Positions 46,009-53,448 of a DNA stretch of 64,000 nucleotides are shown piece after piece. Positions within the stretch are counted from its first letter, which is position 1; every line of letters starts with the position of its first letter. Origin of the DNA: an uncultured Flavobacteriales bacterium (lineage in GTDB: Bacteria > Bacteroidota > Bacteroidia > Flavobacteriales_D > Parvicellaceae); assembly GCA_943787535.1 (NCBI GenBank), contig CALSMU010000011.1, positions 372,001-436,000 of the forward strand, in the 5' to 3' direction. The notes under the pieces were generated by a model. It was not told the DNA's origin. It was given only the letters and a program-made list of their open reading frames with translations, and did not search any database. The translations under genes were made by a program, and so were the position numbers.

Positions 46009-46863
46009 ATGAATAAACATTTTTATACAGGTTTAATATTATTAGTTATAATAACCGTTCTTTCTTGCGATAGTGAAGAGGTTGTGCAGGAAAAAGTAAA
46101 AGTGGCGCGCGTAGGAAGTGTTTATTTGTATGAGGAGGTATTAGATAAAGATGTTCAAAACGGATTAGGTAAGGAGGATAGTTTGCTATTCAGAGACCAA
46201 CTAATAAATAATTGGATTGAAGAACAGATTGTTTTACAAAAGGCAGAAGAAGTTTTGCCTCAAGACGCTAAAGATGTAAAGGATAGGTTGGAAAATTATC
46301 GAAAGTCATTAATCATCTATGCTTACGAACAGCAATTTATAAAGGAGCGATTAGATACCGCAGTTTCATCAATTGAGATTGAAGAATATTATGCAGCGCA
46401 TAAAGATGACTTTATGTTAAAAGATTATATTGTAAAAGCACTTTATTTAAAAATTTCTAAAGAGACTCCTGATATAGAGAAACCAAAGCTTCATTTTAAG
46501 TTGGAGCAAGAAGCTGATGTAAACGAAATGCGTTATTATGCTGATTTATATGCGGTTCAATTTCATTATAATCCTGACCAGTGGCTATTTTTTGAAGATG
46601 TTTTAAAAGTAATTCCTTTGGAAGAGATTAATACTGAGTCGTTTCTTAGGAAGAAGAAGAAAATCATGTTCGAAGATGATAATTTCATCTACTTTGTTAA
46701 TATAACGGATTTTATGTTGAAGGATGCAATTTCACCTTTGAGTTTTGAGAAAGAAAAAATAAAAACAATATTATTGAATTTGAGAACCATCGATTTAAGA
46801 AATAAATTGAGAGAAGATTTATACAATGATGCAATAAAAGCTCAGCAAGTAGAAACTTATTAA
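46009..46863 (+). CDS. SurA-N-like lipoprotein without a PPIase domain, 284 aa
   Basis: Lipobox VIITVLSCDSEE at residues about 14-25. The mature region begins like SurA/PpiC N-domains (KVARVGSVYLYEEVLDKDV, DQLINNWIEEQIVLQKAEEV, YEQQFIKERLDTAVSSIEIEEYYAAHKDDF). The rest, about residues 140-284, has no recognisable parvulin domain, so it may act as a pure chaperone or as an assembly partner for its two neighbours. Lies 30 bp after the two-domain PPIase. Confidence 0.82.
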   Translation: MNKHFYTGLILLVIITVLSCDSEEVVQEKVKVARVGSVYLYEEVLDKDVQNGLGKEDSLLFRDQLINNWIEEQIVLQKAEEVLPQDAKDVKDRLENYRKSLIIYAYEQQFIKERLDTAVSSIEIEEYYAAHKDDFMLKDYIVKALYLKISKETPDIEKPKLHFKLEQEADVNEMRYYADLYAVQFHYNPDQWLFFEDVLKVIPLEEINTESFLRKKKKIMFEDDNFIYFVNITDFMLKDAISPLSFEKEKIKTILLNLRTIDLRNKLREDLYNDAIKAQQVETY

Positions 46864-46919
46864 TACCTTGAGGTACTAATAAGATAAAAATACAGTTATT
46901 GAGTAGTAATCAAGAATAT

Positions 46920-48260
46920 ATGAGAAAAATTATAGCAATAGCTTTATTTATTTTAACTGTTTCCAGTTTTAAAGCGCAGCAAATTATTGATAAAGTAGTT
47001 GCTGTTGTTGGAGATAAAGCGATATTAAAATCAGAGATAGAGTCGCAAAAAGTTCAAGCTACTCAGCAGGGAGTAAAGGTTGATGCGAATACGGATTGCT
47101 TAATTATGGAAGAAATGATGTTTCAAAGTTTGTTGCTGCATCAAGCTGAAATAGATAGTATTGAGGTTACTGAGGAGATGGTGACAGCTGAATTAGAACA
47201 ACGTATCCAATATTTTGCAAGTCAAATGCCGGGTGGAGTAGATGATTTAGAAAAGTTTTACGATAAAAGTATTGAAGAGATTAAAGAGGAGTTTTTCACA
47301 CAAATTGAAGATCGAATGAAATCGCAACAAATGCAGGAAGAAATAACTACCTCTGTATCTGTTTCCCCAAAGGATGTAAGGTCTTTTTTCAATTCATTTC
47401 CGACTGATAGTATTCCTCTTATCAATAGTAAAATATCGGTAGCTCAAATTACAATAGAGCCGGAAGTAACAGCTGCGGAGAAGCTCTCAATAAAGAAGAA
47501 GTTGACAGAGATTCGCAATCAAATAATTAATGGAGAATTAACTTTTGCAATTGCAGCAGAATACAAATCTGAAGATCCAGGTTCGAAGAAAAAACAAGGT
47601 GATTTTGGTTGGGTAACCAGAGGGGATTTTGTGCCTGAGTTTGATGCAGTTGCTTTTAGAATACCTATTGGTGAAGTTTCTCAAGTTTTTGAATCACCTT
47701 TTGGGTATCATATATTAGTAATTAAGGAGCGAAGAGGCGAACAATATTCGGGATCGCATATTTTGTTGCAATTTAAAGTAAGTGATACGCAGATGAGTAA
47801 ATCAAAAAATACGCTGAATCAAATTGTAGCAGATATAAAAGCGGGAGATATAACATGGGAGCAAGCTGTTTTAAAATATTCTGATGACGATAATAGTAAA
47901 GGAAGTAGAGGTGTGATCTATAATCAATCTACAGGTTCTATGTACTGGGACATGAAAGAAATTGATCCTCAATTATTTAAAGGAATAGATGATTTAGAAG
48001 AAGGTGGGATTTCTGTGCCAATTTATTATGAAACAATGAATGGTAATGCTTATAGAGTTGTCAAGTTAATGAAACGTACAGAACCACATAAAGCGAATTT
48101 GACGGATGATTATCAAATGATTCAGAACTATGCATTAAGTAAGAAAAAAGCAGAAGAAACAGAGGCTTGGGTAAATAGAAAATTAAATGATATCTATATC
48201 AGAATAGACGCCGATTATCAGCAATGCGACTATATTTATAACTGGTTGCAAAAGCAGTAG
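46920..48260 (+). CDS. surA: SurA-like periplasmic chaperone/peptidyl-prolyl isomerase, 446 aa
   Basis: Starts at the ATG at 46920, giving the signal peptide RKIIAIALFILTVSSFKAQ; the frame also opens at a TTG at 46899. The SurA N-domain begins IIDKVVAVVGDKAILKSEIE. A parvulin domain shows ISVAQITIEPEVTAAEKLSI, SKKKQGDFGWVTRGDFVPEF and GEVSQVFESPFGYHILVIKE. A second, more divergent PPIase repeat (GSHILLQFKVSDTQMSKSKN, SKGSRGVIYNQSTGSMYWDM) follows. Third gene of the folding-factor cluster; helps unfolded outer-membrane proteins cross the periplasm. Confidence 0.9.
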   Translation: MRKIIAIALFILTVSSFKAQQIIDKVVAVVGDKAILKSEIESQKVQATQQGVKVDANTDCLIMEEMMFQSLLLHQAEIDSIEVTEEMVTAELEQRIQYFASQMPGGVDDLEKFYDKSIEEIKEEFFTQIEDRMKSQQMQEEITTSVSVSPKDVRSFFNSFPTDSIPLINSKISVAQITIEPEVTAAEKLSIKKKLTEIRNQIINGELTFAIAAEYKSEDPGSKKKQGDFGWVTRGDFVPEFDAVAFRIPIGEVSQVFESPFGYHILVIKERRGEQYSGSHILLQFKVSDTQMSKSKNTLNQIVADIKAGDITWEQAVLKYSDDDNSKGSRGVIYNQSTGSMYWDMKEIDPQLFKGIDDLEEGGISVPIYYETMNGNAYRVVKLMKRTEPHKANLTDDYQMIQNYALSKKKAEETEAWVNRKLNDIYIRIDADYQQCDYIYNWLQKQ

Positions 48261-48275
48261 ATACTTTTGGTGTGG

Positions 48276-49751
48276 TTATTTTCTATTAGTACTCCAACCA
48301 TTAAAATTAGCGGAAGCTTCATAGTTAGCTTTTTCCTCTGCCTCTTCTAAGAAATAGTTGGCCATAATAGCCGCAATTTCTTGCATATTTTCATCTGTGT
48401 TGTCCATAACAGAAGTGTCTGTAAAGTATTGTGGAACAAAATGCGTGTCAAAATCACCAGACTTAAATGCAGCATGGTTAATTGTGAACTTACAGAAGTC
48501 TAAAGTTGTTTTTATTCCAACAATATCGTAATCACCTATTGCTTTGGTCATTTTTTCGATTGCTTCTTTCCTGGTAGGAGCATGCACAATCAACTTTGCA
48601 ATCATGGGATCATAATATATGGGGATTTCCATACCTTCTTCAAAACCATCATCAACTCGAACCCCCTCTCCAGTTGGTCTTTTGTAAATCTCTAATTTTC
48701 CGATATCTGGCAAAAAATTATTTTGAGGATCCTCAGCATATACTCTTACTTCCAGGGAGTGTCCATTAATTTTTAAATCATCTTGCGTAAATGCAAGTTT
48801 TTCTCCTCGAGCCACTTTAATTTGTTGTTCGACTAGGTCCAAGCCAGTTATCAATTCCGTAACGGGATGTTCAACTTGCAGACGCGTATTCATTTCTAAA
48901 AAGAAAAACTCTCCGTTTTCGTATAAAAACTCTACTGTACCAGCGCCAACATAATTACAAGATTTAGCAACATCACAAGCTGCTTGACCCATTGCTTTTC
49001 TTAACTCAGGAGTTAATATAATAGAGGGAGCTTCCTCTATCACTTTTTGATGTCTTCTTTGAATGGAACATTCTCTTTCAAATAAGTGAACCGTATTTCC
49101 ATGTGTATCTGCTAAAACTTGTATTTCTATATGCCTTGGTGATCCGACGTACCTTTCAATAAAAACAGCTCCATCTCCGAAAGAACTTTCAGCTTCACTA
49201 ATAGCTAATTTCATTTGTTCGACAAACTCTTCTGCTTTTTCTACAACACGCATCCCTTTTCCACCACCGCCAGCAGCAGCCTTCACTAAAATAGGGAAAC
49301 CAATTTCTTTTGCTTTGTCTAAGGATTTTTCGACATCTACTATGGCTTCATCCACACCTTCAACCATTGGAATACCATATTTCTTAACAGTTTCTTTTGC
49401 AGATAATTTATTTCCCATTAATTCCATAGACTGCGGAGACGGCCCTATAAATGTAATCCCAGCATCTGTTGTCTTTCTGGTGAATTCTGCATTTTCACTC
49501 AAAAACCCATAGCCTGGATGAATTCCATCCACATTTAAGTTTTTACATATTTGAAGTACTTTATCTCCTAATAAGTAGCTCTCAGAACTAGGAGATGGAC
49601 CAATGCATATAGCTTCATCTGCAAACTTTACAAAAGGTGTGTTTTTATCTGCTTCAGAATAAATTGCTACGGTCTTAATTCCCATTGCTTTACACGTTTT
49701 CATTATGCGTAAGGCAATTTCTCCTCTATTGGCTACAAGTATTTTATTCAT
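48276..49751 (-). CDS. accC: Biotin carboxylase subunit (acetyl-/propionyl-CoA carboxylase)
   Basis: ATP-grasp enzyme that carboxylates biotin on its carrier protein. N-terminal NKILVANRGEIALRIMKTCK, IHPGYGFLSENAEF, the glycine-rich ATP lid VKAAAGGGGKGMRVV, ERECSIQRRHQKVIEEAPS, and EMNTRLQVEHPVTELITGLD are all present. The 491-residue length fits a stand-alone biotin carboxylase. No accB, biotin carrier or carboxyltransferase gene lies nearby, so I cannot tell whether it serves acetyl-CoA or propionyl-CoA/acyl-CoA carboxylase. Convergent with surA, 15 bp apart. Confidence 0.95.
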   Translation of the reverse strand: MNKILVANRGEIALRIMKTCKAMGIKTVAIYSEADKNTPFVKFADEAICIGPSPSSESYLLGDKVLQICKNLNVDGIHPGYGFLSENAEFTRKTTDAGITFIGPSPQSMELMGNKLSAKETVKKYGIPMVEGVDEAIVDVEKSLDKAKEIGFPILVKAAAGGGGKGMRVVEKAEEFVEQMKLAISEAESSFGDGAVFIERYVGSPRHIEIQVLADTHGNTVHLFERECSIQRRHQKVIEEAPSIILTPELRKAMGQAACDVAKSCNYVGAGTVEFLYENGEFFFLEMNTRLQVEHPVTELITGLDLVEQQIKVARGEKLAFTQDDLKINGHSLEVRVYAEDPQNNFLPDIGKLEIYKRPTGEGVRVDDGFEEGMEIPIYYDPMIAKLIVHAPTRKEAIEKMTKAIGDYDIVGIKTTLDFCKFTINHAAFKSGDFDTHFVPQYFTDTSVMDNTDENMQEIAAIMANYFLEEAEEKANYEASANFNGWSTNRK

Positions 49752-49863
49752 TGTATTCGAAATAAATTGTGCTTAAAGATACTATAAAACGCGAAATAAT
49801 AAGAAGAACTAGAAACGTTCTTTTCAATAGAAGAAATTACCAAGAAAGCCCAAGGATGGCAAT

Positions 49864-49903
49864 AAAAAACCTCGAAATCAATTCTACTGAATCGAAATCG
49901 AGG
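49864..49903 (-). terminator. Terminator for the small gene at 49937
   Basis: On the minus strand, an imperfect hairpin (outer arms CCTCGA 49870-49875 with TCGAGG 49898-49903, inner ATTC/GAAT) is followed by a T tract (49869-49864). It supports a transcription unit coming from 49937-50188. Confidence 0.6.
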
Positions 49904-49936
49904 TTCACCCACCATAAAACAATTATAAACACCTTA

Positions 49937-50188
49937 TTATCGTATTAAAAGTAAAGGTTTGGATAAGTCATGTAGTAGGTTCATAAACAATGGCTTACTT
50001 GAACTATGTCTTTGTACCCTTCTTAAAATTTTTTCCTGCTGTTTCATTGGAAGAAGAGTTAAACTTAACAACAGCCTTTCGATTGAAATAAAAAAAACAT
50101 CACTTTTGTAAAGCACCAATATTTCATGTTTCAAATCCAATTCCAAATTGGACAATATACTTTCAAAGGATTTTTCTAATGGAATCAT
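49937..50188 (-). CDS. Small protein of unknown function, 83 aa
   Basis: A leucine-rich, helical, soluble-looking protein (MIPLEKSFESILSNLELDLK..., ISIERLLLSLTLLPMKQQEKILRRV). No family recognised. It stands alone but is followed by a minus-strand terminator at 49864-49903, which argues for a real transcript. Confidence 0.55.
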   Translation of the reverse strand: MIPLEKSFESILSNLELDLKHEILVLYKSDVFFISIERLLLSLTLLPMKQQEKILRRVQRHSSSKPLFMNLLHDLSKPLLLIR

Positions 50189-50389
50189 TTTTTAATTCTG
50201 TTACATATATTCTGTGCTTTGCAAAGGCTGTGCCGAAAATTATTTATCAGTCCCTCATTACTAAATATTATGGATTACGCATATTGTAAATCTTTCTTAA
50301 GCTAAAACTGATAGTCGATGACTAAAAGGTCTCTCGTCTTTTAATCTTAAAACCTTTTGTCCATGTTCTTTATTCCATATCTTAGCTAC

Positions 50390-51130
50390 ATGATTAAAGC
50401 TGTGATAATTGATGACATAAAGGATGCGAGAGATAATATCCGCTTAGACATAGAGACATACTGTTCGGATGTTGAAATAATAGGAGAAGCTGAAGGTGTT
50501 GTTACAGGCGCTAAAGCTATTCGAGAATTGAAACCAGAAGTGGTTTTTTTAGATATTCAAATGCAAGATGGAACGGGGTTTGATTTGCTGGACATTGTAG
50601 GCGACATTAATTTCAAAGTTATATTTACAACTGCTTCTGATGAATATGCTATTAAAGCATTTAAGTTTTCAGCGATTGATTATCTATTAAAACCAATTGA
50701 TCCAGATGAATTAGTTGCTGCAATTGAAAAAATAAAAAACACAAAAGTATTGCCAAAAGAAAACCTCAACCTACTTTCTGAAAGCATTAAGGACCATAAA
50801 TCCATGACTCGGTTGGCGCTAAATACCTTAGAGAAAATTCTAATTGTAGAAATCAAAGATATTGTTCGTTGTGAATCAAGTGTGAACTATACAACATTCT
50901 ACTTTGCTGACAAATCTCGCTTAATGGTTACTAAGACGCTAAAGGAATATGACGACATGTTATCTCCGTTAGGCTTTATCCGAGTACATCAATCTCATCT
51001 AATTAACTCTAGCTTAGTTAAGGAGTTTATTAAATCGGATGGTGGCTACCTTATGATGAAAGACGGATCTTCTGTCCCGGTATCTACTCGAAAAAGACAA
51101 GCTGTAGTTGAAGCTTTAAACACATTGTAA
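50390..51130 (+). CDS. LytTR-family response regulator, 246 aa
   Basis: An N-terminal receiver domain (IKAVIIDDIKDARDNIRLDI, phosphoacceptor Asp in VVFLDIQMQDGTGFDLLD, Lys in DYLLKPIDPDEL) is joined to a C-terminal LytTR DNA-binding domain (IVRCESSVNYTTFYFADKSR, TKTLKEYDDMLSPLGFIRVHQSHLINSSLVKEF, SVPVSTRKRQAV). Start set at the ATG at 50390, where receivers begin; the frame also opens at 50357. The cognate kinase, usually of the LytS/HisK type, is not adjacent. The next two genes follow after 2 and about 3 bp, suggesting a regulated operon. Confidence 0.93.
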   Translation: MIKAVIIDDIKDARDNIRLDIETYCSDVEIIGEAEGVVTGAKAIRELKPEVVFLDIQMQDGTGFDLLDIVGDINFKVIFTTASDEYAIKAFKFSAIDYLLKPIDPDELVAAIEKIKNTKVLPKENLNLLSESIKDHKSMTRLALNTLEKILIVEIKDIVRCESSVNYTTFYFADKSRLMVTKTLKEYDDMLSPLGFIRVHQSHLINSSLVKEFIKSDGGYLMMKDGSSVPVSTRKRQAVVEALNTL

Positions 51131-51132
51131 TT

Positions 51133-51558
51133 ATGATTAGATTATGCACATTCATTGCTCTTATAGCATTATCATTTGTTGTATTTCCATGTCAATCTTT
51201 CTCTCAAGAAACTAAAACGAGTCTTCAAAAAGAAGGAAAGTACGTTATCTTGTCTTCCGAAAAATTCTTAGAAATAAAAGCCGAAATGGAAAAACAAGAT
51301 GATTGGTCTCCCATCCTTATCGAAGGCTATCCAAAAAATGAATTGGTAGCATTCTATATACAAAGCTATGCGGATTCAACTATTCTAACATGGGTGGACT
51401 TTGCTTATAATAAGATTCACAGTTTTGAAAATACTAAGCCTGATGCGCATCAAGAAAGAAAAATGCAAAAATCAAAATTACTTCCTAGAACCAAGGAAAA
51501 CATGCACCGATTTATGATGTTGATGACGACCGATCAGATTGAAGCAGTAGGGTATTAA
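51133..51558 (+). CDS. Exported protein of unknown function, 141 aa
   Basis: Signal peptide (IRLCTFIALIALSFVVFPCQSFSQ) and a small mature domain with WVDFAYNKIHSFENTKPDAH and a Met-rich C-terminus. It starts 2 bp after the LytTR regulator and ends immediately before the M23 gene, so all three are probably co-expressed. No family recognised. Confidence 0.72.
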   Translation: MIRLCTFIALIALSFVVFPCQSFSQETKTSLQKEGKYVILSSEKFLEIKAEMEKQDDWSPILIEGYPKNELVAFYIQSYADSTILTWVDFAYNKIHSFENTKPDAHQERKMQKSKLLPRTKENMHRFMMLMTTDQIEAVGY

Positions 51559-51561
51559 GTG

Positions 51562-52245
51562 ATGAATAAATCAATTTTTAAGTCCTTTGCCTCCAATACT
51601 ATTTTTGTAATAGATAAAAAGTATTCTAAGTCTGATTATACGAATATTGACCTTTCGGTCAGCAATGAATCCCTAAATAAAATTAACGTAAATCATCCGA
51701 AAGAAATGGAGGAATTCATTAATGAATTTACGAAGATGAATAATGCAAAAGTTGCAATTGGTGGATATCTTGAGGTTCGAAACTTATACAAGAGAAGTAA
51801 ATATTTTAATGAACAAGCCAACCCAAGTAATGAGAGAAACATTCACCTTGGAGTGGATATATGGGCCAAAGAGGGAACAAAGGTTTTGGCTGCATTGGAT
51901 GGGGAAATACACAGTTTCAAGAACAATACAAACCATGGAGACTATGGGCCTTCTATTGTCCTAAAGCACCAGTTAGAAGAATCTGTTTTTTATACGCTAT
52001 ACGGTCATCTAAGTCTTGACTCTATTAAGGATGTCAAAATAGAGCAAAGCGTGAAGCAAGGTGATGAAATTGCTCAATTGGGTGATTCTAGTATTAATGG
52101 AGACTACGCGCCCCATTTGCATTTTCAAATCATTAAGGACATGCAAAACAATTTTGGCGATTATCCAGGTGTTTGCAGCTTAAACCAATTGAGTTTTTTT
52201 AAAGAGAATTGCCCAAATCCAATGGAGTTATTAGGAATACTTTAG
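51562..52245 (+). CDS. M23-family metallopeptidase without signal peptide, 227 aa
   Basis: A LytM-type peptidase domain at about residues 95-210, with the zinc ligands in NIHLGVDIWAKEGTKVLA (HxxxD) and APHLHFQII (HxH), and YTLYGHLSLDSI between them. M23 enzymes cleave peptidoglycan peptide cross-links, normally outside the cytoplasm. No signal peptide or membrane helix is visible, so either another secretion route is used or the enzyme acts on a non-wall substrate. Start set at the ATG at 51562; a GTG at 51559 is next to it. Confidence 0.9.
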   Translation: MNKSIFKSFASNTIFVIDKKYSKSDYTNIDLSVSNESLNKINVNHPKEMEEFINEFTKMNNAKVAIGGYLEVRNLYKRSKYFNEQANPSNERNIHLGVDIWAKEGTKVLAALDGEIHSFKNNTNHGDYGPSIVLKHQLEESVFYTLYGHLSLDSIKDVKIEQSVKQGDEIAQLGDSSINGDYAPHLHFQIIKDMQNNFGDYPGVCSLNQLSFFKENCPNPMELLGIL

Positions 52246-52251
52246 AGTAAA

Positions 52252-53337
52252 TTAATCAATCAGTCCCAAACAGTATTTTAAGCGAATAATCTTTTTAACC
52301 GAAGAATAAACTTGAAAACGAAAGTCTTCATCCTCATTCATTTTAGAAAGGATGTCATTTATATCTTTTTCTTCCTCCACCGGCATAAGCAATTGATCGC
52401 AGCCGGCCATTACTGCTTTTAACCCAGAATTTGGCACAGTCCTAACCCCTCCCATATTCATTGCATCCGTAATAACCAATCCTCTAAATCCCAATTCGTT
52501 TTTCAATAAATTTGTTACAATCTCCCGAGAACAGGTTGATGGTAACCCTTCTGTATTGTATTTTTCGTTATTCTTAACTGCAATATGAGCTACCATAATT
52601 GACAAAACTCCATTATCAATAATGGGTTGGTAATTTGGAACCTCTTTCATTTCTCCATCAATAAAGACTAATTTTTCATGTGTATCCCCAACTACAAATC
52701 CATGACCTGGAAAATGCTTTGCCGTAGCTATAATTCCATTATTTTGTGTTTCTTCAATAAAAATATTCGAAAACCCAATCACAGTATCCATTGCTAAACC
52801 AAAACTCCTATTACTTACAGTTTTGTTTGGTGATGCATCTATAACCGGGGCAAAGTTTTGTGTAATACCTATCTTATTTAAATCTCCAGATATTGTATTT
52901 GTTACTTCCTTTACCTTTTCCTTCGTCTTAATAGCATTTGTTTTCGGAACTGGAGTAGTGCCTTTAATTTTATATTTTATCAATGTAGGTTCGGCATCAG
53001 CACTATAAATAGGGGGTAAATATCCATGGACTTCACAAATGCTATCAAACTGGTTGACAAATGCCGTAAAACTTTCAACTGTCCCATTTAGTAATAGAAC
53101 ACCTCCAGCTTTACCTTGTTGCATTAATTTAACAACGTGTTCTGTAGGCTTTCCGTGCTTCCCAACCGCAGGAACTATCAATTGTCCAACACGCAGAGTA
53201 TCATTCATGTAACTGAATTGTTCATCTATGCGCCTTTCTAATTCTGGATTGTAATTATAAAAATCAGCTAGTGTAAAATCTTGTGCAAAAGTGTTTAGTG
53301 CAAAAACGAATGATATAAATAACGATAAGTATTTCAT
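52252..53337 (-). CDS. Exported glycoside hydrolase family 3 protein, NagZ-like, 361 aa
   Basis: Signal peptide KYLSLFISFVFALNTFAQ, then a single GH3 N-terminal (beta/alpha)8 domain. NagZ-type motifs are present: TQNFAPVIDASPNKTVSNRSFG, the KHFPGHGFVVGDTHE active-site loop (Asp-His pair) and GLVITDAMNMGG with the nucleophile Asp. Such enzymes remove GlcNAc from peptidoglycan fragments. E. coli NagZ is cytoplasmic; the signal peptide here predicts a periplasmic enzyme. Convergent with the M23 gene, 6 bp between stop codons. Confidence 0.93.
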   Translation of the reverse strand: MKYLSLFISFVFALNTFAQDFTLADFYNYNPELERRIDEQFSYMNDTLRVGQLIVPAVGKHGKPTEHVVKLMQQGKAGGVLLLNGTVESFTAFVNQFDSICEVHGYLPPIYSADAEPTLIKYKIKGTTPVPKTNAIKTKEKVKEVTNTISGDLNKIGITQNFAPVIDASPNKTVSNRSFGLAMDTVIGFSNIFIEETQNNGIIATAKHFPGHGFVVGDTHEKLVFIDGEMKEVPNYQPIIDNGVLSIMVAHIAVKNNEKYNTEGLPSTCSREIVTNLLKNELGFRGLVITDAMNMGGVRTVPNSGLKAVMAGCDQLLMPVEEEKDINDILSKMNEDEDFRFQVYSSVKKIIRLKYCLGLID

Positions 53338-53411
53338 GAAATGATATATTATAGATGCTAAAGTAACACTTCCTTAAATGGCTAAAATTATGTGGATAGT
53401 AATTTATTAAA

Positions 53412-53441
53412 TTGCAAATGTTGACATGAAGGTTATCTTTG
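53412..53441 (+). promoter_or_regulatory. Full Bacteroidota promoter (-33 TTG, -7 TATCTTTG) of the MutS-like gene
   Basis: TTG at 53412-53414, 19-bp spacer, TATCTTTG at 53434-53441: a complete consensus promoter. The ATG at 53449 lies only 7 bp after the -7 box, so the transcript would be leaderless or nearly so. Confidence 0.65.
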
Positions 53442-53448
53442 CACTCAT

